Below, one piece after another: positions 43,189-52,951 of a stretch of DNA of 64,000 bases. A program made the translations under genes and the position numbers. The notes below the pieces were generated by a model. It was not told the DNA's origin. It saw nothing but the letters and a program-made list of their open reading frames with translations, and made no database searches. Source of the stretch: Mycobacterium barrassiae (GTDB taxonomy: Bacteria; Actinomycetota; Actinomycetes; Mycobacteriales; Mycobacteriaceae); the NCBI RefSeq assembly GCF_025822765.1, contig NZ_JACKUK010000009.1, forward strand, positions 62,973-126,972. Direction: 5' to 3'. How positions within the stretch are numbered: the first letter of the stretch is position 1; every line of letters begins with the position of its first letter.

Positions 43189-44648
43189 TTGTTGATCCTT
43201 TTCTCGAGTCGATCCGAGAGTTTGGTCAGCGCCATGATGACGATGAAGTAGATGATGCCGATGATCAGCCACATCTGGAACGACTGGAAGTTGCGGGCGA
43301 TGATGATCCGGCCCGTCTGGGTCAGTTCGGCGATGCCAATGACCGACAGGATCGAGGTGTCCTTCAAGGTGATGACGAACTGGTTGATATAGGACGGGAT
43401 CATCGTTCGGACCGCTTGCGGCAGAATGACTTTGCGCATCGTCGGCAGATATCCGACGCCGAGGCTGCGGGACGCCTCCATCTGACCTTTGTCGACGGAC
43501 AGGATCCCACCGCGCACGATCTCGGTCATATACGCACCCGCGTTCAGCGAAAGCGTGATGATGCCCGCGGTGAACGCCGACATCTCGAAGCCCAGCGCGG
43601 CAGGGATGCCGAAGTAGATGAAGAACGCCTGCACGAGAAGCGGTGTGCCGCGGAAGATGTCGACGAAGGTGGTGCCGATCGCGCGCAGCCAGATCGCCCG
43701 GGACACCCGCATCAGCCCGAAGATCACGCCGAGCACCAACGCGCACGCGATCGAGATGATCGTCAGGATGACGGTCATCTTCAGGCCTTCCATCAGCAAC
43801 GGGAAGGTGCTCTTCAGCAGGCCGAAGAACGAGTTGTCGGTGGTTGCGGCGTCCTCGCCAAGGTAGGTGTCGAGCACTTCCTGGTAGCGGCCCGACTCCT
43901 TGAGGTTCTTCAGGCCGGCGTTGAACTTGGACAGGAGTTCGGCGTTGCGGCCCTTGTTGACGGCGAACCCGTAGCTGGCCCCCTTCTCCTTCGGCGTCAC
44001 AGTTTTCAGGCCGTTGCCCTGGGTGATGCCGTAGGCGAGGACGGGGTAGTCGTCGAAGACGGCGACGGAGTTTCCGGTTTTCACCTCGTCATACATTGAT
44101 GACGAGTCGGCGAAGTAGACCGTCTCGAAGCCGTACTTGTCCTTGATCGACTCGGCGAACGCGGCGCCTTCGGTGCCGTTCTTCACGGCCACCCGTTCGC
44201 CCGCAAGGTCTTCGTAGCCCTTGATGTCGTCGTTGGTCGCCAACACCGCCATCTGGACGCCGGACTCGAAATACGGGTCGGAGAAGTCGAACACCTTCTT
44301 GCGTTCGTCGGTGATCGACATGCCCGCGATGACGCCGTCAACCTGGTTGGCTTGCACCGCTTGCAGTGCCGCGTCGAAGCCCAACGGTTTGATGTCGACT
44401 TCGAAGCCCTGGTCCTTGGCGATCTCGCGGATGAGGTCCATGTCGATGCCGACGAAATTGCCCTGCTCGTCCTGGAATTCGAACGGGGCGAACGTCGTAT
44501 CGGTGGCGATGACGTAGGTCTCGTCGTCTTGCGCGTGCGCGTTTGACGGGTTCAGCAGCCCGATGCCGAGCAATGTAATGAGGATCGCCGCAAACAGGAC
44601 CGCCCATCGATGCGGGCCCCCTCTGTCTCTCACACACTCGACTCGCAT
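43185..44648 (-). CDS. Fused amino-acid binding protein and ABC permease
   Basis: A 487-residue protein. A signal or anchor helix (about 14-36) is followed by a type II solute-binding domain at 40-260 ([53 protein letters not shown]). The permease domain is at 275-485 ([39 protein letters not shown], and the EAA loop [20 protein letters not shown]). Fusion of the two ensures one binding protein per permease. The ATG at 44648 has GGGAGGTC upstream and gives a proper signal. The ligand is probably glutamine or glutamate, judged from family only. Confidence 0.92.
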   Translation of the reverse strand: MRVECVRDRGGPHRWAVLFAAILITLLGIGLLNPSNAHAQDDETYVIATDTTFAPFEFQDEQGNFVGIDMDLIREIAKDQGFEVDIKPLGFDAALQAVQANQVDGVIAGMSITDERKKVFDFSDPYFESGVQMAVLATNDDIKGYEDLAGERVAVKNGTEGAAFAESIKDKYGFETVYFADSSSMYDEVKTGNSVAVFDDYPVLAYGITQGNGLKTVTPKEKGASYGFAVNKGRNAELLSKFNAGLKNLKESGRYQEVLDTYLGEDAATTDNSFFGLLKSTFPLLMEGLKMTVILTIISIACALVLGVIFGLMRVSRAIWLRAIGTTFVDIFRGTPLLVQAFFIYFGIPAALGFEMSAFTAGIITLSLNAGAYMTEIVRGGILSVDKGQMEASRSLGVGYLPTMRKVILPQAVRTMIPSYINQFVITLKDTSILSVIGIAELTQTGRIIIARNFQSFQMWLIIGIIYFIVIMALTKLSDRLEKRINK

Positions 44649-44759
44649 CGTTGACCTCCCAGCGTCGGCTGTTCCCGACGCTAATGTTCCGTCGCTTTTC
44701 GCGCTGCGGATCCGGAGGGATTGTTTCCGACGCAAGCGAAAGTGAGGCATGCTCGACGC

Positions 44760-45536
44760 ATGAAGAAACGGCACCTCGCGATCGCGGTTGCGGTGGTCTT
44801 AGCCGCGACGGCGTGCGACAGCTCCTCCGAGCCGGCAGCAACCTCCGAGGCGACGACGACGACAGCAGCCGCGACCTCGGCTGCGGCCACCACGACGTCG
44901 GACGCGCCGACGACCACGGCGGCCGCATCGTCCGCGTGCACCAGGCTCGAGGGAACGGTTGGCGAGGCGGGCCTCTGCACGGTCCACACCGAGACGCCCA
45001 ACTACACGATCGACATGAGCTTCCCGGTCGACTATCCCGACCAAGAGGCGGTGGGTCAGGTCCTGAGCAGTCGACGCGACGAGTTCATCGCGCTGGTCGA
45101 GGAGCCGCCGGTGCGCGACGTACCCAAGGCGCTCGACATCAAGTCGCAGACGTTCCGGTCGGGCACCCCGACCTCGGGCACCGAGAGCCTGGTGTTCGAG
45201 ATCTACAGCAGCTTCGGCGGCGCCCACCCGGTGACGAGCTACGAAGCCCTCAGTTTCGATCTCGGCAAGAAGGCGCCGATCACGTTGGACACGTTGTTCA
45301 AGCCGGGGTCCGACTTCGTCGCCGCGCTCGATCCCCTGGTGCAGGCCGAGCTGACGAAGCAGTTGCCGGGCGCGTCCGTCGGTGACAACCCAGTGGGTGC
45401 CGACATGTACCGGAACTTCGCCCTCACCGATGACGCGGTGATCTTCTTCATCAGCCAGGGCCAATGGACGATCTCGGCGGCCGGAGCGCAGAAGGTGTCG
45501 ATACCGCGCTCCGAACTCGAATCCATCCTGGCCTGA
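44760..45536 (+). CDS. Lipoprotein with a DUF3298/RsiV-like (MPT64-type) domain
   Basis: A 258-residue predicted lipoprotein. The signal MKKRHLAIAVAVVLAATAC ends at a lipobox whose Cys19 would be acylated, though the -3 residue is Ala rather than Leu. A Ser/Thr/Ala linker (about 20-70) leads to a DUF3298-type domain: GLCTVHTETPNYTIDMSFPV, FEIYSSFGGAHPVTSYEALS and FALTDDAVIFFISQGQW. The domain also occurs in mycobacterial antigen MPT64 and in RsiV. It should stand on the outer face of the membrane. It is divergent from the ABC importer across 111 bases. Confidence 0.82.
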   Translation: MKKRHLAIAVAVVLAATACDSSSEPAATSEATTTTAAATSAAATTTSDAPTTTAAASSACTRLEGTVGEAGLCTVHTETPNYTIDMSFPVDYPDQEAVGQVLSSRRDEFIALVEEPPVRDVPKALDIKSQTFRSGTPTSGTESLVFEIYSSFGGAHPVTSYEALSFDLGKKAPITLDTLFKPGSDFVAALDPLVQAELTKQLPGASVGDNPVGADMYRNFALTDDAVIFFISQGQWTISAAGAQKVSIPRSELESILA

Positions 45537-45609
45537 CCTGGGTCGATTACTGCCAAAAGACTCAATCCGCCTCGCAGCACGACGACAATGGCGGGTCGGA
45601 GGTCTCGCC

Positions 45610-46362
45610 ATGTACCCCAATCAGGTGACTGCTGGTTTCGCCATTGTGGGCGTCGTGGTGTTGGCCTGCGTCAGCTCGGCGGGGATGGACGTGATTGCCG
45701 GTGCGTCGCCACCTGTCGTGATCGGTGAGCAGGATTCCCCGACGATCACCGTCGAGCCCGCGCCCTCCGCACCATCATCGGACTTCTCCTCCGGCGACAC
45801 GGGAGCGTCGTCGTCCACGGATTTGGGTTCAGGCACACCGAGCGTCGACTCAACTGTCGGTGGCCCGGTCGCCGACTTGCCCGCTGGTGCGCCGCCGATC
45901 GATCCTGAGGCGGCACCCGTCCAGGGAGGCGGACCGCCCATTCCTGACACCCTTCCGCCTGGCGAGGGTCCGCCTGGACCACCCGGTGGTCCGGCGTCGA
46001 CCGCCCCGCCGGGGACCCCGCCCGATCCGGAGGCCGGTGATGGCGGTAAACCACCTGATTGCCACCGGTTCTGGTGCCCGCACCCGCCCGTGCCACCCGT
46101 GCCGCCCGACCCGCCGGGATGGCCGTGGCCTGATCCGTTCTGGCCGAGCACATCCGATACGTGGGAGCCCGGTACGACGGTGGCCTTGCCGTCGCCGTGC
46201 GTACTCCCGCCACCCCCGAATGCACCGTCGTCACAACCGATTCAGTACGGCGGCCAGACGGTTGCGCCTGTCTTCGACGGGGGTTTGCAACAGTGGGGAT
46301 TCTGGTATCTCGGCAATTGGGTGCCGATGTTCGGACCCGATTGTCCGAAGCCGGCACCATGA
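45610..46362 (+). CDS. Pro/Gly-rich exported protein of unknown function
   Basis: A 250-residue protein. The N-terminal hydrophobic helix (about 7-25, [19 protein letters not shown]) is followed by a long Ser/Thr/Pro/Gly disordered stretch (40-180). The C-terminal 70 residues are compact: [10 protein letters not shown], then PDPFWPS, and a last block [35 protein letters not shown] with three or four Trp and paired Cys. It looks like a secreted or membrane-tethered wall protein of mycobacteria. An unrelated start codon for prfC lies 80 bases downstream. No domain recognised. Confidence 0.72.
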   Translation: MYPNQVTAGFAIVGVVVLACVSSAGMDVIAGASPPVVIGEQDSPTITVEPAPSAPSSDFSSGDTGASSSTDLGSGTPSVDSTVGGPVADLPAGAPPIDPEAAPVQGGGPPIPDTLPPGEGPPGPPGGPASTAPPGTPPDPEAGDGGKPPDCHRFWCPHPPVPPVPPDPPGWPWPDPFWPSTSDTWEPGTTVALPSPCVLPPPPNAPSSQPIQYGGQTVAPVFDGGLQQWGFWYLGNWVPMFGPDCPKPAP

Positions 46363-46441
46363 CCTAACCGACCTGGTCAAGCCGCGACCGCCGCGCTCGA
46401 TTACGGATTTGTGGTCAGCAGCCAATACCATCGCGGTCGCG

Positions 46442-48067
46442 ATGACTGACAATGCCCTGGCCGCTGCGCCGACGACCGAACCGTCTCCACCCGGCCGGAT
46501 AGCCGCGGAGGCGGGCCGGCGACGGACGTTCGCCGTGATCAGCCATCCCGACGCGGGCAAGTCGACGCTGACCGAGGCGCTGGCGCTGCATGCCCGCGCG
46601 ATCACCGAGGCCGGCGCGGTCCACGGCAAGGCTGGCCGGCGGTCGACGGTGTCGGACTGGATGGAGATGGAGAAGGCCAGAGGCATCTCGATCACGTCGA
46701 CGGCGTTGCAGTTCCCCTACCGCGACTGCGTCATCAACCTGCTCGACACCCCGGGCCACGCCGACTTTTCCGAGGACACCTACCGGGTTCTGACGGCGGT
46801 GGACTGCGCGGTGATGCTGATCGACGCGGCGAAAGGTCTTGAGCCGCAAACACTGAAGCTGTTCCAGGTGTGTAAGCACCGCGGGATCCCGATCATCACG
46901 GTGATCAACAAGTGGGACCGGCCCGGGCGTCATGCCCTGGAGCTGATGGACGAGATCCAGTCGCGGATCGGGTTGCGGCCCACTCCACTGACGTGGCCGG
47001 TGGGCATCGCCGGGGACTTCAAGGGAGTCTTAGATCGCCGTTCCGGTTGGTTTATTCGGTTTACCCGCACGGCGGGTGGGGCGACGGCGGCGCCGGAGGA
47101 GCACATCGCGGCTTCTGATGCTTCCGAGGCTGCGGGTGTTGACTGGGAGACCGCGGTCGAGGAGTCGGAGCTGCTGTCGGCGGACGGGTCCGATTACGAG
47201 CGTTCGACGTTCTTGAGTGGCGAAACGACGCCGACGCTGTTCACGTCGGCGGCGTTGAACTTCGGAGTGAATCAGCTGCTCGACGTTTTGGTCGACCTGG
47301 CGCCGTCGCCGAGCGGGGCGGCGGATGTCGACGGGGCATTGCGCGCGGTCGAATCGCCTTTCAGCGCTTTCGTTTTCAAGGTGCAGGCTGGAATGGATTC
47401 CGCGCACCGCGACCGGATTGCGTATGCGCGGGTGGTGTCGGGCACGTTCGAGCGCGGGGATGTCCTGACCCATGCGGCGACGGGTAAGCCGTTCGTGACG
47501 AAGTACGCGCAGTCGGTTTTCGGGCAGCAGCGGGCGACGTTGGACACGGCGTGGCCGGGTGACGTGCTCGGGTTGGCGAACGCGGCGGCGTTGCGGCCGG
47601 GTGACACGTTGTATATGGATGTGCCGGTGCAGTATCCGCCGATTCCGAGCTTCTCCCCCGAGCATTTCGCGGTGGCGCGCGGTATGGATCCGAGCAAGCA
47701 CAAGCAGTTCCGGCGTGGGATCGAGCAGCTAGAGCAGGAAGGCGTGGTGCAGGTGCTGCGCTCGGACCGGCGCGGGGAGCAGGCGCCGGTGCTGGCCGCG
47801 GTGGGACCGATGCAGTTCGAGGTGGCCACGCATAGGATGGCGACCGAAATCGGGGCGCCAATCTCGTTGGAGCCGTTGCCGTATCAGGTCGCGCGCGTCG
47901 TCGACCCCGCCGACGTCGAGTTCATGAACAAGCAGGTGTCCTCGGAGGTGCTGACGCGCACCGACGGCGTGCTGCTGGTGCTGTTCTCCACGCCGTGGAG
48001 ACTGGAGGGCTTCCAACGCGACAACCCCGACATCAAGCTGGGGTCGCTGGTGGCTGCAGAGGGTTAG
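46442..48067 (+). CDS. prfC: Peptide chain release factor 3 (RF3)
   Basis: A 541-residue translational GTPase that removes RF1/RF2 from the ribosome after termination. G1 [15 protein letters not shown] is near residues 34-48, G2 [17 protein letters not shown] follows, G3 is [14 protein letters not shown] and G4 is INKWDRPGR. The RF3-specific part includes [11 protein letters not shown]-type and [21 protein letters not shown] segments. The full length matches E. coli RF3 (529). The ATG at 46442 was picked because the 239-residue upstream extension overlaps the Pro-rich gene and is low-complexity. Most mycobacterial genomes of the tuberculosis group lack prfC, so its presence fits an environmental species. 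Confidence 0.93.
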   Translation: MTDNALAAAPTTEPSPPGRIAAEAGRRRTFAVISHPDAGKSTLTEALALHARAITEAGAVHGKAGRRSTVSDWMEMEKARGISITSTALQFPYRDCVINLLDTPGHADFSEDTYRVLTAVDCAVMLIDAAKGLEPQTLKLFQVCKHRGIPIITVINKWDRPGRHALELMDEIQSRIGLRPTPLTWPVGIAGDFKGVLDRRSGWFIRFTRTAGGATAAPEEHIAASDASEAAGVDWETAVEESELLSADGSDYERSTFLSGETTPTLFTSAALNFGVNQLLDVLVDLAPSPSGAADVDGALRAVESPFSAFVFKVQAGMDSAHRDRIAYARVVSGTFERGDVLTHAATGKPFVTKYAQSVFGQQRATLDTAWPGDVLGLANAAALRPGDTLYMDVPVQYPPIPSFSPEHFAVARGMDPSKHKQFRRGIEQLEQEGVVQVLRSDRRGEQAPVLAAVGPMQFEVATHRMATEIGAPISLEPLPYQVARVVDPADVEFMNKQVSSEVLTRTDGVLLVLFSTPWRLEGFQRDNPDIKLGSLVAAEG

Positions 48068-48201
48068 ACAGCAGCTCAAGCAATTTCGGAGCTACATGAT
48101 GGGGCGCAACGTATCTGACACTCTGCGGCGGTCGGTAATCCCGACGTGCAAACGCCGCAGCGCTCTGGTCGCCCGCCTGTGCGCGACACCGAAACGACAA
48201 C

Positions 48202-48224
48202 GCCCCGACCGTCTGTCGCGGGGC
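48202..48224. terminator. Hairpin between convergent prfC and vapC
   Basis: GCCCCG (48202-48207) pairs with CGGGGC (48219-48224) around an 11-base loop. It lies between the stops of prfC and the minus-strand vapC, so it can end both transcripts. No U tract. Confidence 0.55.
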
Positions 48225-48232
48225 TGTGGGCG

Positions 48233-48643
48233 TCAGACGCGAATTATCGCGAGACCCGCGACGCCCGCGAGGGCATCGAAGTCATCGTCCTGCGTGACGA
48301 CAGGCAGTTGCCTGGAAGCTGCGATGGCAGCAATCCACAGGTCATTGACGCGGACCCGTCGACCCGCCTCGGCGAGGTGGACACGAAGGAGCGCACACAG
48401 TTGAGCCGTGTCTTCGTCGATCGGCAGCACGGCCATATCGGCGACGGCGTCCAACGTGCGGAGCCGGCGCGCCCGGATCTCGGAGGTCCGAGCCGCGAGC
48501 ACGCCTGCGTTCAGTTCGGCGAGGGTCACCACCGTCGTCGCTACTTCTTCTGGAATCAGCGAGGTCTCGAGTTGGCGTCCGCTCTCGTCCGCGATGAAGA
48601 CCGAGGTGTCGAGGATGCCGGCTGCGGGCGGGTCCGCCGTCAC
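48233..48643 (-). CDS. VapC-type PIN-domain toxin (ribonuclease)
   Basis: A 136-residue PIN protein. Acidic active-site residues are in place: Asp12 in GILDTSVFIADE, Glu in VTLAELNAGVLAAR near 43, Asp in VNDLWIAAIAA near 100, and the last Asp pair in VTQDDDFDAL. The fold is complete, so it should be an active Mg-dependent RNase, probably cutting tRNA or rRNA. Its start overlaps the antitoxin stop by four bases. It is kept silent by the upstream Phd/YefM-type protein. Confidence 0.9.
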   Translation of the reverse strand: MTADPPAAGILDTSVFIADESGRQLETSLIPEEVATTVVTLAELNAGVLAARTSEIRARRLRTLDAVADMAVLPIDEDTAQLCALLRVHLAEAGRRVRVNDLWIAAIAASRQLPVVTQDDDFDALAGVAGLAIIRV

Positions 48644-48897
48644 AAATCGTCGAGTTCGTCGGTGGTTTCTCCGACAAGCTGCGTGAGGTCGTCACGCAAA
48701 CCGGGGTCCGCCTGGCTGGTCTGAAGGCGCTGGATCACTTCCGCCTTCGATACCCATCGCCGCCGCTTCGGCTGTATGGCGGTGATCGTCGCGACGGCTC
48801 GCCCGTTGACCGTGACCGTCACCTCCTCGCCGGCTTGCACCCGACGAAGCACGCCTGCCGTGTCGTTTCGAAGTTCGCGCGATGCCACCGTCGCCAT
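48640..48897 (-). CDS. Phd/YefM-type antitoxin for the VapC toxin
   Basis: An 85-residue protein beginning MATVASRELRNDTAGVLRRV then QAGEEVTVTVNGRAVATI, the Phd/YefM N-terminal DNA-binding pattern. The acidic C-terminus (LTQLVGETTDELDDL) should bind the toxin. I chose the ATG at 48897. An earlier in-frame start would read through the operator repeats. It overlaps vapC by four bases and lies directly behind two perfect tandem repeats, its probable own operator. Confidence 0.88.
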   Translation of the reverse strand: MATVASRELRNDTAGVLRRVQAGEEVTVTVNGRAVATITAIQPKRRRWVSKAEVIQRLQTSQADPGLRDDLTQLVGETTDELDDL

Positions 48898-48904
48898 GCT
48901 ACGA

Positions 48905-48926
48905 CTGTAGCACTTCTGTAGCACTT
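48905..48926 (-). promoter_or_regulatory. Tandem 11-base operator repeats before the vapBC pair
   Basis: CTGTAGCACTT occurs twice without a gap (48905-48915 and 48916-48926), ending eight bases upstream of the antitoxin ATG. The 11-base period puts both copies on the same face of the helix, as expected for cooperative binding by the antitoxin and conditional repression. Confidence 0.75.
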
Positions 48927-48945
48927 CAGGCATCTGCATACGTGA

Positions 48946-49671
48946 TCACCCAACTGCTTCGCGGTCGTAGAGGCCGTCAAGCAATGACGACACGTTCTTC
49001 GACTGCCATCCCCGGTCGTCAGGGGTGCGGTGACCCGACGAATTCAGCACGCGCGCGGCCGCCGCGCGAGTCACGCCGCAGCTCTCCACCAGCCAGCGCA
49101 CAAAGTCTACGACGGCTCGGCGACGGTCGGCCCACGGCAATCCGGGTGAGGGAAGCTTTGGCGGCCAATCATTGTCGTGTGGGGCTGCCGACGTGGCGTT
49201 CGCCGCCTGCTCGACAACTTTTTCGAGGCTTTCCACCCCGGCAGCGGCCAGTGCCGCACGGTCGAGCGCGTCGACGGCCTGTACCTCACACCGCAGCGCG
49301 TGGTCGATTTCGTTAATGCCGCCGGTGTCCGGGACCGGCCACAGGTCGTGACCCACCAACAAGTCAAGACCGTGCCGTTGCAGCACCAGGGCGAGCCTGC
49401 GGTAGTGCTGCTCGCGACCCAGATCCGATAGCGCATTGGGCATCCATACTGGCCGTCGAACGGAGACCGCGCGGGCCACCGCTGCGACAACCGCTTCAAC
49501 CTCGGTCAGGTCGTCGTAAGAGGCGGGCGCGCCCGAGTCGAACGCGAACATTGCGACGATGCTTGCGGAGCGCATCGCCGCGCGCGCCGTCAATTGTTCA
49601 CAGCTGCGGATGGTTTGGTCGTTTCCGAGCACGACGACCTCAGGCACGGTCGGGTTGTGAGGTCGAACCAT
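48946..49671 (-). CDS. Unknown protein with a recombinase-like C-terminal segment
   Basis: A 241-residue protein starting at an ATG with AAGGAG seven bases upstream. The N-terminal half (VPEVVVLGNDQTIRSCEQL, ASIVAMFAFDSGAP) has short hydrophobic strands. The C-terminus (VTRAAAARVLNSSGHRT, GWQSKNVSSLLDGLYDREAV) resembles the helical piece of large serine recombinases that follows the catalytic domain (A-x-x-LN-x-x-G-x-x-T... W-x-x-x-x-V-x-x-LL). There is no catalytic Ser domain, so it is not an active recombinase. Moderate GC and its setting beside a decayed patch suggest transfer. Confidence 0.65.
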   Translation of the reverse strand: MVRPHNPTVPEVVVLGNDQTIRSCEQLTARAAMRSASIVAMFAFDSGAPASYDDLTEVEAVVAAVARAVSVRRPVWMPNALSDLGREQHYRRLALVLQRHGLDLLVGHDLWPVPDTGGINEIDHALRCEVQAVDALDRAALAAAGVESLEKVVEQAANATSAAPHDNDWPPKLPSPGLPWADRRRAVVDFVRWLVESCGVTRAAAARVLNSSGHRTPDDRGWQSKNVSSLLDGLYDREAVG

Positions 49672-49884
49672 GGCGAGCTCCTTGCGCACGAGATACCGGA
49701 GCGGGTGCAAGCTACGGCATCGGTGAAGTTGATTCGACGGTATCGAGAGCTACTGACAACTCTGTTCGACGGCGCTCTGGTTGCCCGCCATTGCGCGACA
49801 GCGGAGCGACAACGGCTGGCGCGCAGTCCTGGTGCCGGTCAGCGGCTCTGTGATCGCCGTTTTGTGTCGGATGTGCGTCCGATC

Positions 49885-50192
49885 ATGGCGCACATGGGGG
49901 ATGACTGGTTTGCGAATCTGACGGGCTTCCGTGAGGACGGCTACGACTCGACGCGGAAGCGGCTCTTCGTCGATGGTGATGAGTTGATCTCGACCGTCAA
50001 TGACAGCCGTTTCGGCGTTGGCAAGCTCGAAGTGCCGACGTTGGACAACTGCGCAACCGAGTGCAGATGCCGACCAACAAGCGCAGCACGGTGCAGTGTG
50101 TTGTCGGCGAACCGCGAACGATGCACGCCGATCCGGGTCACGGCCAAGTGCACCCGTCGTCACAAGCGATCGCGGAGCGATTCAGTGGCTGA
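49885..50192 (+). pseudogene. Truncated, frameshifted fragment of an unnamed conserved protein
   Basis: MGDDWFANLTGFREDGYDST, RKRLFVDGDELISTVNDSRF and GVGKLEVPTL are followed, after a one-base frame change near 50045, by QLRNRVQMPTNKRSTVQCVV and GEPRTMHADPGHGQ, then a stop. The pattern matches the N-terminal half of a conserved bacterial protein of about 250 residues that I have no name for. The second half is lost. Restoring one G (TTGGGACAA) would give LGQLRNRV in frame. Confidence 0.55.
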
Positions 50193-50208
50193 AAGCACGC
50201 GGTGGCGG

Positions 50209-50512
50209 CACGATGCAGTACTCCACGCGTGGTGGGTGGAGCCGGGACTCCCTCTGGCGGGGGAATATCCGAGCTCGCCGGAACCCGGAAGCGCGGTGCA
50301 GAAGATAGGACTTCTTGTCGATGCGGGAATCGACTCGATCGTCGATCTGACTACGCCCGCAGACAGACTCGATTCGTACCTAGCGCCTCTGCAGGCGGCC
50401 AGCAGGAGAGCAGGTCGCGAGATCGCGCACCACAGCTGTCTCCCCATGCCCGGGCTCCATGGTGGGTGTCGTCCACCGCATCGACGAGACGCTCGGCCCC
50501 GGCCCTTGAGGC
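50209..50512 (+). pseudogene. Truncated dual-specificity phosphatase-like fragment
   Basis: HAWWVEPGLPLAGEYPSSPE, IGLLVDAGIDSIVDLTTPAD and YLAPLQAASRRAGREIAHHS form the N-terminal part of a small tyrosine/dual-specificity phosphatase. After a frame change near 50458, MVGVVHRIDETLGPGP continues the fold for one helix. The catalytic H-C-x(5)-R loop that should come next is missing, so the product cannot act as a phosphatase. Confidence 0.6.
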
Positions 50513-50672
50513 ATTGAAAGCCAAGAAATGTGCGCGAGGAGTGGTCTCTAGATACCACTCGTCAAAATCACGTGAGCCCATCGTCGGAGTATCCGCATCC
50601 GAGTCACCGATGCACACCGGCGACAGGATGATTGCCGCCGGCCTGAGAAGACAACGCGCCGTCCCGTGCCAC

Positions 50673-52949
50673 TCACCGCATCGACTCCGATGTATCAACC
50701 GACACGGCACGGATAACGTCCAACCACGTCACGACGACCGGCGCCCCGCTTGGGGTCCCACGCGTCAGGAGCCTGACATTGATCGACGCGGACCACGCGG
50801 GCAGTTCTTCGACGAACTCGACGTCTGCCACAAAATAGATATCACCGCGCGGATTGGGGTAACCAGTCGCCATCAAGTCGGCCGCAGTCGATGGGCGCCA
50901 ACGTAGTACCTTCCCAGCGCCGGCCACCTGTAAGAGATTGTTCCGGCGCTCGTACAGCAGAAGTAGCTTCGCACCGAGCTCTCGCCCTCCGATCTCAACG
51001 GCGCCAGTTCGATCGCCAGCACGAATGTTGTACTGCCTCAAGCGTTCTATCCATTCACGATGAGCGGGATCTCGGACAAATCCGAGAAGCACATCCGTGT
51101 CCGCGGGAGGTTCGTCCAGGAAGTCCGTGATCAGTAATGAACTGGGCGTGGGCTCACCAGGTCGATGCACGGTCGCGGTCCAGAAACGATGCCGTTCATC
51201 GCGCGTGACCTGATTGGCGACATGTGTTAGCACATCGTTCAGGAATTGGTCTAGGGCCCGCGAAGACGATGGCAGGCCATCACTGCTCGGCCTCAGCGGA
51301 AAGGCGCCCAATCCAGGCAATAGCTCTTTGAAGCCGGGATGTCGTCGAATGTTCATGATTTCTGATCCCGGGTACAACACGTACGCTCCGGCCGTCCGCG
51401 AGATCGCGTCTCGATAGGCGTGCATCTTGAGCAAGTCGTCCCGCTTCGCATTGCCAGACGTGATCGACCCGTCGTAGGGCTCGTCCGATTCAGGTGCTGA
51501 TTTCATCTGTGCGACGAGATTTTCGACACGGTATTTCGCATCGAAGTGCAGCCAAACTTCCAGCTCCTGAGCGGAGACCTGCGAGGGCGTGCTGCCTTCC
51601 GGTTGTATGCGCACCGAGCAGTCGGGGCGCATCGCCCGGCTCCACGATCCCCGTCGATCATCATTTGCCGCAAAGGTTCGATTGAAGAACACTTCGATGC
51701 TCAGTGGCCGTCCTGCTCGTCGAATCGACCACGACAATTTCGACTTCTCGCCTGACTGCATTGTTATGCAGGTGCCGTCGCTTGCGACAGCGAAGGCACG
51801 CGCCGTTCGGTCCTCCCCGCACACGCGCCCTAGCGAATCCACGACCGCAAGGAAGCACCAAAACTCGTAGAGTGTTGCGATGTTGCGTTGCGAGGCCGCG
51901 AAAACATCGGTCATGTCCACGCGATTAAACCTCAGGGTGGGGGCCGATTCAGTCATCGCAAACGTCCGAAATAGTTCGCGATATCCGGCGCGTTTGAGCA
52001 ACACCTGATCCGAAGTTGGCATTCTCCGTAGTGCACTTACCTCTTGGAAGATGGGGTGCGCCAGGTATTCGTCCAGTTGAGCCCCGACGTCAGCAGCGAT
52101 TTGCAGACCGCGACGCTGCGGCCCGGGTTCGATCTTCACGGAGGACGAGCTCAGCCTGTCGAACAGCTCTAACGCGACGACTCGCCATCGCTGCAATGCG
52201 AATTTGACGAATTGGTTCGCCGAGTTGTCGAGGCTGGCTTCGGCACGATCACGGATGAGCGCAGCAGGAAGCGATTTAAGCGCGGCAGGACCACCTGCCC
52301 ACGGCACCCGCCGACCGGGCACGCACACTGCTCGGCGGAAGGCGGACCCCGCGGGGAAAGGCGATCCAATCGGACGAACCTCTGTCTCAGAAACCCATGT
52401 GCGGTATGGCTGCGAGGTCACATGCGCAATCGCGGCCTCGAAGGCCGGATCCTGCAGGTACGCAGCAACCATCGCGAAGCGAAGGTATAGCAGTTCGGAG
52501 GGCATCTCACTTGGCGCAAGATCAATCAAGCTTGGCGCGAACCCCTGCAGCACTGCCTCGGCAGCGAACGCCGAGATGTCAGTGAGCATTTGGCGGTACT
52601 CGGTCTCGTGCTCAAGTTTGACGGCGAGTACCTCTACCTCGGTCGTCGCACTTTGGCGCGTGGTACGGTCAACGACCTGAATCCGGAGACGTCCAACGGA
52701 TTGACCAGGCCGTAACCGCCCCCGCTTGCAACTCGCATCATCTGGATCGAACAACTCGCGCGGCTCAACATCCACATCCGTTGCACCGGTGAATATTTCG
52801 TAATGGTAGATCCACGCTTCGCGCAGCGCGGCATCACTCGTAGCGTAAAACGTGCTGTCCTGCCGACCGGGAAGATTAGCGATCAACAACTGACCGACAT
52901 CCTGGCCTTCGTCATCTCGAAGCGGCAACCGCATGGGTCCCTGGGGCAT
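50673..52949 (-). CDS. mcrC: DUF2357 McrC-like nuclease subunit of a type IV restriction system
   Basis: A 758-residue protein starting two bases after the mcrB stop. It has an N-terminal beta region, a central helical region (NSANQFVKFALQRWRVVALE) and a PD-(D/E)XK nuclease core with ELEVWLHFDAKYRVENL near residue 470 and KMHAYRDAISRTAGAYVLYPG after it. It matches the DUF2357 class of large McrC proteins. A further C-terminal domain of about 150 residues (EPPADTDVLLGFV, AVEIGGRELGAKLLLLYERR) may recognise DNA. The partner supplies the NTPase motor. Codon use is less GC-biased than in the core genes around it, a sign of transfer. Confidence 0.87.
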   Translation of the reverse strand: MPQGPMRLPLRDDEGQDVGQLLIANLPGRQDSTFYATSDAALREAWIYHYEIFTGATDVDVEPRELFDPDDASCKRGRLRPGQSVGRLRIQVVDRTTRQSATTEVEVLAVKLEHETEYRQMLTDISAFAAEAVLQGFAPSLIDLAPSEMPSELLYLRFAMVAAYLQDPAFEAAIAHVTSQPYRTWVSETEVRPIGSPFPAGSAFRRAVCVPGRRVPWAGGPAALKSLPAALIRDRAEASLDNSANQFVKFALQRWRVVALELFDRLSSSSVKIEPGPQRRGLQIAADVGAQLDEYLAHPIFQEVSALRRMPTSDQVLLKRAGYRELFRTFAMTESAPTLRFNRVDMTDVFAASQRNIATLYEFWCFLAVVDSLGRVCGEDRTARAFAVASDGTCITMQSGEKSKLSWSIRRAGRPLSIEVFFNRTFAANDDRRGSWSRAMRPDCSVRIQPEGSTPSQVSAQELEVWLHFDAKYRVENLVAQMKSAPESDEPYDGSITSGNAKRDDLLKMHAYRDAISRTAGAYVLYPGSEIMNIRRHPGFKELLPGLGAFPLRPSSDGLPSSSRALDQFLNDVLTHVANQVTRDERHRFWTATVHRPGEPTPSSLLITDFLDEPPADTDVLLGFVRDPAHREWIERLRQYNIRAGDRTGAVEIGGRELGAKLLLLYERRNNLLQVAGAGKVLRWRPSTAADLMATGYPNPRGDIYFVADVEFVEELPAWSASINVRLLTRGTPSGAPVVVTWLDVIRAVSVDTSESMR

Positions 52950-52951
52950 GG

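Noticed and set aside
48905-48926. A CRISPR or other repeat array
   Set aside because: Only two 11-base units without spacers. They fit an operator.
50351-50710. A minus-strand frame of 119 residues at the end of mcrC (DFDEWYLETTPRAHFLAFNA and onward)
   Set aside because: It overlaps the mcrC end and the phosphatase fragment, has no recognised family and no ribosome site. It could be a remnant, but I cannot support it.
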